Source: Gracilibacillus ureilyticus
Lineage (GTDB): Bacteria > Bacillota > Bacilli > Bacillales > Amphibacillaceae
DNA: 64,000 nt
Direction of reading: 5' to 3'
Assembly: GCF_900111195.1 (NCBI RefSeq)
Contig: NZ_FOGL01000015.1
Location: forward strand, 40,387 to 104,386
Shown: positions 1 through 8,382 of the stretch, piece after piece
Position numbering within the stretch: the stretch's first letter is position 1
How the letters are laid out: each line of letters starts with the position of its first letter
The notes under the pieces: model-generated
The model's input: the letters and a program-made list of their open reading frames with translations, nothing else
Database searches by the model: none
Told to the model about the DNA's origin: nothing
Program-made: the position numbers and the translations under genes

Positions 1-75
1 GACGAAATCATAGGAAGCAAAGGAACAGATTTAGTCGTGAAGCGGTTTTCACAGAATAATAGATATCTATTTTAA
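1..75 (+). CDS. C-terminal end of a truncated upstream gene
   Basis: The window opens inside a reading frame that stays open for 24 codons and ends at a TAA at 73-75. The visible tail ends in the residues KRFSQNNRYLF. It has no recognisable domain, so the function cannot be assigned. A short AT-rich spacer separates it from the acetyltransferase that follows on the same strand. Confidence 0.5.
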   Translation, partial: DEIIGSKGTDLVVKRFSQNNRYLF

Positions 76-107
76 AAATAAAAAATAAATTTGAATAGAG
101 AGATGTT

Positions 108-533
108 ATGGGATTTCACATTGTCAATGAACTGGATAAGAAAGCTAAGCAATTTGTTAATGATGGCCTGTTTCAATATAATTTAAAACATTTTCCGGAA
201 GATTTAGGCGGTAGATATGAAGATATCGGCTTATTTATTAAGGATGAACTGGGAGAAGTTTACGGAGGCTTAATTGGTGCAGTTTGCTGGAATTGGTTAG
301 AGGTATATCAATTATTTATCGATGAGAAACTTAGAAACAAGGGATATGGCAACCAATTGTTATTGGAAATTGAACGCATTGCAAGAGAGAAAAGCTGCGA
401 TTTTATCAAGCTGGATACATTGAGCTTTCAGGCACTGGATTTTTACAAGAAACATGGTTATGAAGTGTTTGGAAGTATTGATAATGTGGGCAGAGAGCAT
501 ACACATTATTACTTGAAAAAAGATTTAAAATAA
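108..533 (+). CDS. GNAT family N-acetyltransferase
   Basis: This 141-residue protein has the layout of a single GNAT domain, which transfers an acetyl group from acetyl-CoA to an amine; the substrate cannot be told from sequence. The central strand is followed by the acetyl-CoA pyrophosphate loop at about residues 73-84 (RNKGYGNQLLLE, an R-x-x-G-x-G/A type motif). A C-terminal LDFYKKHGYEVFG segment is typical of the last strand and helix of the fold. Length is normal for the family. The ATG at 108 follows an AGAGAG stretch. The gene stands alone in front of a group of small membrane proteins. The protein is presumably cytoplasmic. Confidence 0.85.
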   Translation: MGFHIVNELDKKAKQFVNDGLFQYNLKHFPEDLGGRYEDIGLFIKDELGEVYGGLIGAVCWNWLEVYQLFIDEKLRNKGYGNQLLLEIERIAREKSCDFIKLDTLSFQALDFYKKHGYEVFGSIDNVGREHTHYYLKKDLK

Positions 534-577
534 AAATATCCAATATGATGTGAAGTCAAACAGGAAATTATGTTAGG

Positions 578-793
578 ATGGAAGAAAAAGGAGTGAGAGT
601 TATTAATCAACAATACCATAACTCCGAGGAACCATTCAATGACGCAGTGGGCCACATGAAAAATCACCAGGGACTTTCTGCAAGATCTGGTGGCAAGCTG
701 CCTCGGCCAATTAGGATTATTGGGTATATATTGTTTAGCGGCTTGGGTATTATTTTTATATTCGCAATGATTGTGAGTTTGATGTATAACTAG
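578..793 (+). CDS. small protein with one C-terminal membrane helix
   Basis: The 71-residue frame has a polar N-terminal half and one hydrophobic helix from about residue 47 to the end, so it is probably a tail-anchored membrane protein. I do not recognise the family. The start is uncertain. The ATG at 578 has only a weak ribosome site, while a strong AAAGGAG lies at 586-592 and would favour a start a few codons further in, such as the GTG at 593 or a rare ATT at 602. It is the first of four consecutive small membrane-protein genes on this strand. Confidence 0.55.
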   Translation: MEEKGVRVINQQYHNSEEPFNDAVGHMKNHQGLSARSGGKLPRPIRIIGYILFSGLGIIFIFAMIVSLMYN

Positions 794-827
794 ACGCGGA
801 CAAACAGATCTATCTTGGAGGAGTTAT

Positions 828-1136
828 ATGTTGGGAAAGATTTTTGCTTGGACTGGTGCGGCTTTCTTTCTGATTGCTATTGTTAGTATTCTGTTAAATT
901 GGAGAATATACGGATCGGAACTTTTTGTTTTTTACGGGCTCGGTTTTACAGGGTTTATCCTTAGTGTAGCAGGCCGATTCTGGAAATTAGGTACAGATGG
1001 GCACCTAAGCTCTTTGTTTAAAAAAGTGGAAAGGCTTGGCTTTTACGGAAATATGATAATTACGATAGTCTTTTTCCCGCCGTTTTATATGATTTGGGGA
1101 ACCTTTGTTAAGTGGCTAATGTTTTCTGCAGGCTGA
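828..1136 (+). CDS. hypothetical integral membrane protein
   Basis: The 102-residue product has three hydrophobic segments, at about residues 5-24, 29-46 and 75-97, and no known motif. A TTGGAGGAG ribosome site lies just upstream of the ATG at 828, which makes the start firm. It lies between two other small membrane-protein genes and may be co-transcribed with them. No function is proposed. Confidence 0.65.
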   Translation: MLGKIFAWTGAAFFLIAIVSILLNWRIYGSELFVFYGLGFTGFILSVAGRFWKLGTDGHLSSLFKKVERLGFYGNMIITIVFFPPFYMIWGTFVKWLMFSAG

Positions 1137-1185
1137 AAGTGAAACGTTTCCAATGTTGATTCGTATATGAAATGTAAGGAGGGAT

Positions 1186-1377
1186 ATGATGGGTCCAGAG
1201 AAGGAATCTCCAGAAAACAGAAGAGAGAGAATGCGACAGGAAGAGTTAAAGCATCCCTCCAGCAGTGTGCATGGGAGCGGATTGCAAGACCTGGTTGGCG
1301 GGCTGGGGTGGAGAGGTACGTTAATCATTATTGTAATTATTATTCTAGCGTTTATTATTTATCAATTATTCAAATAA
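1186..1377 (+). CDS. DUF6366 family small membrane protein
   Basis: The 63-residue protein begins with a charged stretch (EKESPENRRERMRQEELK), continues through a DLVGGLGWRGT segment and ends in one membrane helix at about residues 44-60. This arrangement matches DUF6366 proteins of Bacillaceae, whose role is unknown. The AAGGAGGG ribosome site lies next to two adjacent ATG codons at 1186 and 1189. The overlapping frame on the same strand that starts earlier is a shadow. Confidence 0.7.
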   Translation: MMGPEKESPENRRERMRQEELKHPSSSVHGSGLQDLVGGLGWRGTLIIIVIIILAFIIYQLFK

Positions 1378-1397
1378 GTGGAAAAAGGGGTAAGTAA

Positions 1398-1667
1398 ATG
1401 AATGAAACTACGAACAACTCTGTGACAAACGGGAAAGCAATTGCTTCCTTAATTTTGGGTATTATTTCCATTTTGATTATTATTTTTTCAGGGCTTGGAG
1501 CGATTGTAGGTATTGTTGGATTGATTATTGGTATATTTGGACTGCAGGAGATCCGCAATGGAAAAGACGGGGGAAGAAAAGTAGCAATTGCCGGGATTAT
1601 ATGCAGCATTATTGGCATCATACTACCGATAATTTTGATCATTATCTCAATTTTTATCTTCTTTTAA
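1398..1667 (+). CDS. DUF4190-like membrane protein
   Basis: This 89-residue protein starts with a short polar tail containing NGKAIASLILGIISI, the usual opening of DUF4190 proteins. Two glycine-rich membrane helices follow, separated by a loop with GLQEIRNGKDGGRK. That loop and the repeated aliphatic helices are diagnostic of the family; the function is unknown. The ribosome site is AAAAGGGG upstream of the ATG. The gene follows the DUF6366 gene by 20 bases. Confidence 0.7.
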   Translation: MNETTNNSVTNGKAIASLILGIISILIIIFSGLGAIVGIVGLIIGIFGLQEIRNGKDGGRKVAIAGIICSIIGIILPIILIIISIFIFF

Positions 1668-1797
1668 AATACCAATAAGGGGTTCTGCTAAGGCGGTTTA
1701 GGCATGGATGGTGGGATGCTTGATAAATTTTGCAGGAGTACTTTTGAAATCCATGCTCTCGGCAGCCTCAAGTTTTAAGTTTAGAAAAATACAATAA

Positions 1798-2163
1798 TTA
1801 ATTGATTGAGTTTTCTTGTTCTTTTTTATTAACCAATTTTTTATAATTCTCTCCCCATTCCTTCATTAAAAGAATGATTGGCTCAAGGGTTCTCCCAAAC
1901 TCGGTCATCGAATATTCTACTTTTGGTGGAACTTCGGCATATACATAGCGTTGAATGATACCATCCTCTTCTAATTCCCTTAACTGGAGTGTCAACATCC
2001 GTTGGGTAACACCAGGCATTAATTTTCTCAGTTGGCTAAATCTCTTTTCTCCATCGATCAGATGAAATAATATAACACCTTTCCATTTCCCGCCTATCAC
2101 ATCGAGAGTGCCTTCAACCGGACATCCTTCCGGGCATCCATATCCGCTTTTTCTATTTCTCAT
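1798..2163 (-). CDS. HxlR/YodB family transcriptional regulator
   Basis: The 121-residue protein is a winged-helix HxlR domain. It starts with a cysteine pair (GCPEGCPVEGT, about residues 9-19), continues with the conserved GGKWKGVILFHL helix, and carries MPGVTQRMLTLQLRELE as the recognition region. Members such as YodB and HypR sense electrophiles or disulfide stress through the N-terminal cysteine. It is divergent from an alcohol dehydrogenase/quinone oxidoreductase gene starting 150 bases away, the classic arrangement of regulator and target. The intergenic region contains related arms GGTACTAAGT and ACTTACC around 2222-2258 that could be its operator. That reading is inference. Confidence 0.85.
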   Translation of the reverse strand: MRNRKSGYGCPEGCPVEGTLDVIGGKWKGVILFHLIDGEKRFSQLRKLMPGVTQRMLTLQLRELEEDGIIQRYVYAEVPPKVEYSMTEFGRTLEPIILLMKEWGENYKKLVNKKEQENSIN

Positions 2164-2316
2164 TGATTAACACACCCCATTGCTTAAAAATTGTCATCAT
2201 ACTTATTATAAATAACACAATTGGTACTAAGTTACAAGAATGTGCCTACTTACCAAATTAACTGTTTCTTTTTATAATGAAGATGAAATTCAATTATATA
2301 GATGGAGGAGATGGAA

Positions 2317-3333
2317 ATGAAGGCAATAGGATTGTACAAATACTTACCCATTGATCATGAGGAAAGTTTGATTGATGTGAATCTTGAAAAGCCTGTAGCT
2401 GAGAAAAGGGATTTGCTTGTAAAGATTAAGGCAATTTCTATAAACCCTGTGGATGTGAAAGTGCGCGCGCCGAAAGGTAAACAGGAAATAACACCAAAGA
2501 TTCTCGGATGGGATGCTTGCGGAGTAGTGGAAGAAGCAGGGTCTGATTGTACCTTATTCAAGCCTGGTGATGAAGTTTATTATTCAGGAAGTATCACAAG
2601 ACCTGGTACTTACAGTGAATACCATTTAGTTGATGAAAGAATTGTAGGGAAGAAGCCGAAATCACTATCTTTTGCAGAGGCAGCTGCAATGCCTTTAACT
2701 GCTATTACAGCATGGGAAGGACTATTTGATCGATTAGAAATTGAGTTCGATGAAAATGAAAATGAGAAGAAAACAATTCTTATTATTGGGGGAGCAGGTG
2801 GTGTTGGGTCAATAGCGATTCAATTAGCAAAACTAGCCGGCCTGACAGTCATTGCGACAGCTTCCAGAGAGGAAAGTGAAAGATGGGTGAAAGAACTAGG
2901 AGCAGATTCTGTAATCAATCATCATCATTCCTTTCTTCCGCAAATACAGAAATTTGGCTTTAGTCAGGTTGATTATATTTTCTGTCTTAATAACACGGAT
3001 CAACATTGGGAGAGCATGGGTGAGGTGATTGCACCACAAGGGAAAATTTGCTCAATAGTAGAAAATCGTAAACCTCTCGATCTCAATGTATTAAAAAGTA
3101 AAAGTGTAACATTTGTATGGGAGTTCATGTTCACCCGTTCTATGTACCATACACCAGATATGATCAAACAGTATGAACTTTTAACAAAGCTTAGCCAGTT
3201 CATTGATGATGGGAAGGTTCGTACCACTTTAAAAGAATCCATCTCCCCGATTAATGCAGAGAACTTACGGAAAGCACATGCAATGGTGGAAACGGGAAAA
3301 ATGATTGGGAAGGTTGTATTAGAGGATTTTTAG
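2317..3333 (+). CDS. zinc-type alcohol dehydrogenase-like / quinone oxidoreductase
   Basis: This is a medium-chain dehydrogenase/reductase of about 338 residues. It contains a GroES-like N-terminal half with SINPVDVKVR and GWDACGVVEEAG, and a Rossmann half with the NADPH loop IIGGAGGVGSIAIQLAK. The structural-zinc cysteine cluster is absent, as in the quinone oxidoreductase branch, so it probably reduces quinones or enals with NADPH. GGAGGAG at 2304-2310 places the start at the ATG at 2317 rather than at 2302, whose codons overlap the ribosome site. It is divergent from a redox-sensing HxlR regulator, which suggests induction by electrophiles. Confidence 0.85.
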   Translation: MKAIGLYKYLPIDHEESLIDVNLEKPVAEKRDLLVKIKAISINPVDVKVRAPKGKQEITPKILGWDACGVVEEAGSDCTLFKPGDEVYYSGSITRPGTYSEYHLVDERIVGKKPKSLSFAEAAAMPLTAITAWEGLFDRLEIEFDENENEKKTILIIGGAGGVGSIAIQLAKLAGLTVIATASREESERWVKELGADSVINHHHSFLPQIQKFGFSQVDYIFCLNNTDQHWESMGEVIAPQGKICSIVENRKPLDLNVLKSKSVTFVWEFMFTRSMYHTPDMIKQYELLTKLSQFIDDGKVRTTLKESISPINAENLRKAHAMVETGKMIGKVVLEDF

Positions 3334-3715
3334 TTTTGTGACAATCCCAGGGAAATTGTAGTTTTTTAGGGTGAAAACGGCAGGGGAGAGACTGGTAGGA
3401 TCATTTTCTTCCCTCTGAGAAATGGAACGACATATAAGTGGTACTCATAGTACTATTAAGCGTAAAATAATGTGCTTCCAGTACATGTTACAATAAGTTC
3501 ACCAACTATAAAAAGCAGTCCTAATTTTATTCATGTAACTGATTACCCAGTAGAAGTTCCTATTAGTGCTGATCCCGTTCAAGTAGCTGAAGTCCTTCGT
3601 ATAATTTCATAATTATGCTACATTCCCCCCACCTTTTTTTGCAGAACTCAACTATTTGTGTGAATATAAGGGTAACGAAGTATTAAAATACTACTGTATA
3701 ATGGGGTGTAACACT
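3334..3715. other. intergenic region with a possible gene scrap
   Basis: No convincing gene is present here. A 47-codon open stretch at 3466-3612 on the + strand ends in TAA and reads like a C-terminal piece (YPVEVPISADPVQVAEVLRIIS). It lacks a good start, and I do not recognise it. No strong terminator is visible after the dehydrogenase. Confidence 0.4.
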
Positions 3716-3967
3716 ATGACTGAAAGAATTGCAAGTATATTGTTATTATTAAAGGTACTTTTATTACTAGTTGCGGGATTCTTAACAATGGTAGTAGGTC
3801 CATTATTTTCATGGATTTTATACTTAGTCTTTTCAATTGTTTTTATCTTAACTATTGTATTGATTATTTATAATTTTAAAAATAATAATAAGTCCCTCTT
3901 TTTCATTGAAGTTATTTTCTTGTTCCTTATTACTTTCTATTTTCTTAGATATCTAGAAATTTTATAA
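3716..3967 (+). CDS. small integral membrane protein
   Basis: The likely product is 83 residues, starting at the ATG at 3716 behind a GGGGTG ribosome site. The longer frame from 3656 has no ribosome site. It is almost entirely hydrophobic, with three or four predicted helices and a short basic/asparagine loop (NFKNNNK). No family was recognised. Its stop codon is embedded in the 16-bp terminator stem that follows. Confidence 0.55.
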   Translation: MTERIASILLLLKVLLLLVAGFLTMVVGPLFSWILYLVFSIVFILTIVLIIYNFKNNNKSLFFIEVIFLFLITFYFLRYLEIL

Positions 3968-3999
3968 AGGATGTGTTGTATTAACAACACATCCTTTAT
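3964..3999. terminator. bidirectional intrinsic terminator
   Basis: A perfect 16-bp inverted repeat (3964-3979 and 3984-3999) encloses the 4-base loop ATTA. It separates the + strand membrane protein from a - strand small frame, and A/T-rich flanks on both sides allow termination in both directions. Confidence 0.85.
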
Positions 4000-4002
4000 T
4001 TA

Positions 4003-4218
4003 CTAACGTGTTATTGCTTCAGTGTGTGATAAATACTCATCGCCAGTATTTAAATCTTTAACATAGTAGCAAATAAAACCAGCAATGTGAGCATAATCTG
4101 CCCGAGAGTTCCATTTTGAACTTTTTGTTTGTATTCGCATAGTCGAAAGCGATACTTTTTTCAGTTCTTGCTTCGTCCAATGCAGATTTTGTAGGTTTGA
4201 ATGCAGTAATGGCCCCAT
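4003..4218 (-). CDS. hypothetical protein
   Basis: This 71-codon frame ends directly against the terminator stem. It has an AAGGAGAG motif about 13 bases before its ATG, slightly too far for a good ribosome site. The C-terminal half (HIAGFICYYVKDLNTGDEYLSH) looks like genuine protein sequence, but I recognise no family. It may be a fragment of a longer gene. Confidence 0.4.
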   Translation of the reverse strand: MGPLLHSNLQNLHWTKQELKKVSLSTMRIQTKSSKWNSRADYAHIAGFICYYVKDLNTGDEYLSHTEAITR

Positions 4219-4383
4219 TTTGTCGCGCTTTCTCTCCTTTTATAAATCATCCCCCGCCACTTTAACCTTAAAATCACTTCTTATTAACTTTCATCACAAA
4301 AACTCCCAGGAAAAAGTTTACAAATATAACAAAAAACGATACCATTTATTTGTATAAACTTATCAGTCTATAAAAAAGGGTGA

Positions 4384-5205
4384 ATGAGCATGCAAGGTTA
4401 TTCTATCAAAAAGGAAATTCAATCAAAGCTGTCGATCAAAGTAATGCTTGGCTGGCTGTTATTAATTGCTATACATTTTACATATTTCTTCATCATTCAG
4501 GGAAGCTATCAATTTAGAGATAATCTGGATGTATTTACTTTTATGCTGGAAGGGGTCTTTCCATTAATTTTACCGCTCTTAGCTACTTTGATATATGCAC
4601 CTTCTTTCGCAAATGAATTAAAGGATCGATTTATCATATACACGAGAACCCGAATAGAAATAAGTCGCCTTTTTTCTATTAAGTTCTGGACTAATTTCCT
4701 GCTGGTACTTTTTTCTGTATTCGGTTATATCATTGTTTTATTTATCTTCGCTCATTATGTTGTGCCAGCTTTTGATTTGGCTGAACATATGGACCCGGAA
4801 AGTTACGGTTTAAATGAAGAGACTATCATAGAAGATACTTATACTCGACACACCTTTACCCAATTACTGGAGTACGGTCTATGGACGTACGCTGTTCTAT
4901 ACAGTTTATGGCTGGGTTTAAATGCCGCATTATTTGCTACAATTGGATTCTTATGCCTTGCGCTTATTTCTAATCGATTTATTGCATTGTCAATACCTAC
5001 ATTAGTATATTTAATAGGATCCTATATTATTAGTTCTTTCCCTAGTACTAGAAATTATACTTTCACTAATTCTTTGTTTCCTTATGGATATATTCAGCAG
5101 CCGATATGGACAGCATTTGTCCCTTTTACCATTCTGGTTCTTTTATCTGTCATTATGTTAATTGTTATAAAGAAACGATTTTACAAATGGGATGCTTTCC
5201 AATGA
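4384..5205 (+). CDS. ABC exporter membrane subunit 1
   Basis: The 273-residue protein has about six hydrophobic helices and a large polar loop near residues 130-160. It is the first of three consecutive membrane-protein genes followed by an ABC ATPase, all with overlapping or near-overlapping ends, so it is probably a permease of an ABC-2-like exporter. The start at 4384 follows AAAAAAGGG. Its TGA overlaps the next ATG (ATGA). The substrate is unknown. Similar multi-subunit sets serve in antimicrobial-peptide immunity or membrane-stress systems, which is only an analogy here. Confidence 0.65.
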   Translation: MSMQGYSIKKEIQSKLSIKVMLGWLLLIAIHFTYFFIIQGSYQFRDNLDVFTFMLEGVFPLILPLLATLIYAPSFANELKDRFIIYTRTRIEISRLFSIKFWTNFLLVLFSVFGYIIVLFIFAHYVVPAFDLAEHMDPESYGLNEETIIEDTYTRHTFTQLLEYGLWTYAVLYSLWLGLNAALFATIGFLCLALISNRFIALSIPTLVYLIGSYIISSFPSTRNYTFTNSLFPYGYIQQPIWTAFVPFTILVLLSVIMLIVIKKRFYKWDAFQ

Positions 5206-5978
5206 ATTATTGGCACAAACTGGTTGGCGAAATACTGACATGGAAATGGTTGTTCTTTATTAATTTTGCCTTTGTCTCCGGATGGATTAAGAGACAGGAA
5301 TTGGGGGCGGGCGGTATTTCCATTCAGGTAGGCATGAATGCATGGGATGTTATATTGCCATTGTTTGGAGATCCTTTGTTTCATTTGTATTTTATTTTGC
5401 CTTTATGGCTTTTCCTGTCCTGCAGGAACGTAATGAATGACTGGGATTATACCGTACATATTCGTATAGGGAGTTACTGGAAATGGCTATTGTATACAAC
5501 TGGAAATGCGAGTTCCATTATTGTTATCTTTATTCTTCTGTATAGCGTAATAAATTTTCTTGTTTCGGGATCGCTCCAATGGGAGATGGGGTGGAGTGAA
5601 TACAGCCGAGAAGATGTGGGGTTTAATCGTATTGTTTATACCATGCAGCAGATGACTGGACAGCCATTAATTGCTTTTCTGTTGCAAATAATTGTTTATA
5701 TATTGTTCCTGATAACTGTTTACTTCGTTATCGCGACATTTTATCTATTCATGCCAACTAACAAAACACTAGCTGTATTAGCGATTTGTATCTATTTATT
5801 TGCTCTTATTTCGTTCAAAGTTTTTACAATTGGATGGCTGCAAGTTACAACTTATATGTTTATTCATTATGCTTACCAGACTTTCAGTTCATTCGTGCCT
5901 GTAATTGGTATCCTAATGGGAGTAAACGCTTTATGTCTGGTAACCAGCTATTTTGCTAGAAAGAGAAATGAAATATGA
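5202..5978 (+). CDS. ABC exporter membrane subunit 2
   Basis: The start is taken as the ATG at 5202, which overlaps the upstream stop as ATGA. That implies translational coupling and gives a 258-residue product instead of the longer open frame beginning at 5106. The protein has about six hydrophobic segments, plus loops containing FLSCRNVMNDWDYTVHIRIGSYWKW that resemble the cytoplasmic loop of ABC-2 permeases. It is co-transcribed with its neighbours. It is likely one of the membrane components served by the ATPase at 6716-7378. Confidence 0.65.
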   Translation: MNYWHKLVGEILTWKWLFFINFAFVSGWIKRQELGAGGISIQVGMNAWDVILPLFGDPLFHLYFILPLWLFLSCRNVMNDWDYTVHIRIGSYWKWLLYTTGNASSIIVIFILLYSVINFLVSGSLQWEMGWSEYSREDVGFNRIVYTMQQMTGQPLIAFLLQIIVYILFLITVYFVIATFYLFMPTNKTLAVLAICIYLFALISFKVFTIGWLQVTTYMFIHYAYQTFSSFVPVIGILMGVNALCLVTSYFARKRNEI

Positions 5979-6700
5979 GAAGGATTAAGGAAATTTACCA
6001 ATATATATTTTATGGATTTTTAGTGTTCCTCCATATGATTACATTAGATCAAGTAGTTGCAACAGAGCAAAGTACAGTGTGGGACAAGCTTTATATTAAT
6101 TTTTACGGGGTTTCTACTGGTGGGTTCTCTTTAAATTTCTACATCTACCTCTCAATTGTATTTCTCGGCTTTGCTTATTTTTATCAAAACAAATTGACAA
6201 AGATGCTTAATGAACGGATTTACTATTTACTAATTCGCGAGCGCTCCCTTTATCAATGGTTTTGGGCACACTTGAAGTATTCGTTAGCCGCTGTTTTCTT
6301 GCTTTTACTGGCTTTATTTGGATTAACCATAGGGATTGGCTGGTTGGAAGGGAAGACGTTTGACTTAGAGCTAACAATAGAATCATCGCTATCTGTACAA
6401 AAGTTACTTGTTCATTTTTTTCTGAATGGGTTTTTACAACTTGTTAACTATCTTCTGATTCTGTTTATTTTCACTTGGACTTTAAAACAAAGTGCGTATG
6501 TGCTTGCTGTTATTGGAGGGCTGTTGTTAATGGGGAGTTTGAAGATTGGCTACCTGCAATGGTTTCCATCCGGATTAAACAGTTTTGGTTTGCTGGAGAC
6601 CTATCCTGCGTTAAGGATTACAGGTATTTTAGTTTGTTGGCTTTTAGTGGAGATCCTTATCATATTTTATTTATTTCGAAAAAGAGAAATAATATTCTAG
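5975..6700 (+). CDS. ABC exporter membrane subunit 3
   Basis: The 241-residue integral membrane protein overlaps the previous gene by an ATGA junction at 5975-5978. It has six or so hydrophobic helices and a conserved-looking ERIYYLLIRERSLYQWFWAHLKY segment after the second helix, placed like the coupling region of subunit 2. Three different membrane partners for one ATPase is more than the usual one or two. The frame at 6475-6732 on the same strand is a shadow. Confidence 0.65.
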   Translation: MRRIKEIYQYIFYGFLVFLHMITLDQVVATEQSTVWDKLYINFYGVSTGGFSLNFYIYLSIVFLGFAYFYQNKLTKMLNERIYYLLIRERSLYQWFWAHLKYSLAAVFLLLLALFGLTIGIGWLEGKTFDLELTIESSLSVQKLLVHFFLNGFLQLVNYLLILFIFTWTLKQSAYVLAVIGGLLLMGSLKIGYLQWFPSGLNSFGLLETYPALRITGILVCWLLVEILIIFYLFRKREIIF

Positions 6701-6715
6701 TAAAGAGGAGTGGGT

Positions 6716-7378
6716 ATGATGGCAATTATTGAAGTAAGTAACGTCACGAAGGCGTTTAAAGGACTGACCATATTCCAGGGGATACATGTACAATTTGAGA
6801 AGGGGAGGATTTACGGAATTGTCGGACCCAATGGCTCTGGAAAATCGGTATTATTTAAACTGATTTGTGGTTTTATTCGTCCGGACAGTGGGGAGGTACT
6901 GATCCACCCTGACTATCAGGAAAAAGGAGCAAATTTTCCTAAAAATATCGGGATAATTATTGACCGGCCTGGCTATCTAGACAATATAACTGGATTCGAG
7001 AATCTGAAAAGGTTAGCGATCATTCAAAATATCATATCTGATCAGGAAATTCGCCAGGCGTTGCAAACAGTTGGTTTAGATCCTGATGCGAAACAAAAAG
7101 TGAGAAATTACTCACTAGGTATGAAGCAGAAATTATCCCTTGCTCAGGCAATCATGGAAAATAAGGAAGTTCTTATACTGGATGAGCCGTTTAATGCGCT
7201 GGATCAAGACAGTGTTTCGAATATTCGTCAATTACTGCTGGATTTCAAGAGTCAGGGTAAGACTATCATTTTAACAAGCCACAATCAGGAAGATATTGAT
7301 CTGTTGTGTGACGAAGTATACCGGATCAATCAGCAGAAATTGGAGAAAGTGGTGGAGTTAGTGGATTCTAGTAATTAG
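6716..7378 (+). CDS. ABC transporter ATP-binding protein
   Basis: The ATPase (about 220 residues) has all canonical motifs: Walker A GPNGSGKS near residue 38, the signature YSLGMKQKLSLAQ near 135, Walker B VLILDEP near 158, and the switch histidine in TSHN near 187. An AGAGGAG ribosome site at 6704-6710 places the start at the ATG at 6716 or 6719; the GTG at 6710 lies inside that site. It drives the exporter formed by the three preceding membrane proteins. A terminator follows. Confidence 0.85.
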   Translation: MMAIIEVSNVTKAFKGLTIFQGIHVQFEKGRIYGIVGPNGSGKSVLFKLICGFIRPDSGEVLIHPDYQEKGANFPKNIGIIIDRPGYLDNITGFENLKRLAIIQNIISDQEIRQALQTVGLDPDAKQKVRNYSLGMKQKLSLAQAIMENKEVLILDEPFNALDQDSVSNIRQLLLDFKSQGKTIILTSHNQEDIDLLCDEVYRINQQKLEKVVELVDSSN

Positions 7379-7411
7379 TATATTGAAAAAGTCATGAAGG
7401 TGGATGCTGTA

Positions 7412-7456
7412 AAATTTTGTCATAATCCTTGTTATAAAAGGATTATGACAATTTTT
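7412..7456 (+). terminator. intrinsic terminator of the ABC exporter operon
   Basis: A 14-bp stem, TTGTCATAATCCTT (7417-7430) with its complement at 7438-7451, encloses a 7-base loop and is followed by ATTTTT. It lies 40-70 bases after the ATPase stop. Confidence 0.85.
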
Positions 7457-7628
7457 ACGTGCGGTAAAGCAAAGGAAAGTCGAATTAATCATTGTTGCTA
7501 CATTAAATTGTTTAAAGCCATAGCTTACATCATGTATTAAAACAATTCACACTGCCGCCAACAACAAACTTTCTTGGTCTTTCAGTTTTACAATTAGTAA
7601 GAAAAGAAAAATAGAAATTTGGGAAGAT

Positions 7629-7815
7629 TTAATTAGTTTCATCTTCACCAACTGCGTCATATGTATTACCAAGATTCCAGCCGGGCTGCATGCTTTCTGC
7701 GTATTTTTCAATGTCGATATCTTCTGTCGTATCCTCTTCAGCAAATAACGATAAAGAATGAATGTGAGGAATAGAATGGCTAAACTGAAGACTTTTAAAA
7801 AAAATACTGTTTCAA
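7629..7815 (-). pseudogene. N-terminal remnant of a GH5 cellulase
   Basis: Read on the - strand from a TTG at 7815 with AAAGAGG eight bases upstream, the sequence encodes a signal-peptide-like start (KVFSLAILFLTFIL). After small frameshifts it continues into AEEDTTEDIDIEKYAESM and GWNLGNTYDAVGEDETN, then stops at 7629. GWNLGNT-DA is the N-terminal signature of glycoside hydrolase family 5 endoglucanases. At least two frame changes are needed, in a run of T near 7798 and near 7750, and the catalytic domain is missing. It is a truncated, inactive relic of a secreted cellulase. Confidence 0.75.
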
Positions 7816-8070
7816 TAAATAAACCTCTTTATCATAGTAAGCGCTTAGATATATCATATAATTTTTCTGATAAATACCTAAAAATGCAGTGTTGTCTTCA
7901 TGTTATTTTGAGAGGTTCACTATGAATATTCCTCTTGTTTCTATCTCAATAAGTCACCAATGTGATATTTATAGGGTGATGGTAGTATATCTGAAATTAT
8001 GCTTTCAAATAGTTGTATTTATGTGTAAAATAGTGTTGGAAATTTACTTAAACACTATACAACAATTCAT

Positions 8071-8151
8071 AAGGATATTTCCTTTTTAGTGAACAAGGGT
8101 GAGATTATGGCGATCCTTGGCCCGAATGGAAGGCACAAGGAGAAAAAGTAA
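8071..8151 (+). pseudogene. ABC ATPase remnant (Walker A region)
   Basis: The frame through 8071-8151 reads KDISFLVNKGEIMAILGPNG and then RHKEKK before a stop. NKGEIMAILGPNG is the strand before and the first half of a Walker A loop, and the GKT/GKS that should follow is lost. Only this scrap of the ATPase survives, with no start and no partner genes. Confidence 0.65.
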
Positions 8152-8382
8152 AACTTAAGAGGAATTTTATCACTTAAGTAAAAGATCACCATATATCCAG
8201 TTGGTGTTTTAAGCAATATTTTGTTAAGCTTCAAGCTTAAAAGGAAATCCAGAGAGAGCAGGGAGTAGATTTCCTGTTAAAAGTGAATTAAAGCAGTTTT
8301 TATTAATAGGTATTGTTATAAAATATATATCCCCTCGCTCATGTTTATTAAGTATTTAAATAGTGTCAAATTGGAGGTATTT

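Larger units (their letters stand above)
7457..8382. other. gene graveyard between ABC operon and acyltransferase
   Basis: No intact gene lies in this stretch. It contains the cellulase remnant and the ABC ATPase remnant listed separately, plus a 66-codon + strand frame (7889-8089) with no ribosome site and no recognisable sequence. The region is AT-rich with several partial hairpins. A reasonable reading is the scar of successive deletions. Confidence 0.5.

Noticed and set aside
7889-8089. 66-codon + strand frame
   Set aside because: No ribosome site, Phe/Ile/Cys-rich random-looking sequence, and it overlaps the ABC ATPase remnant in another frame.
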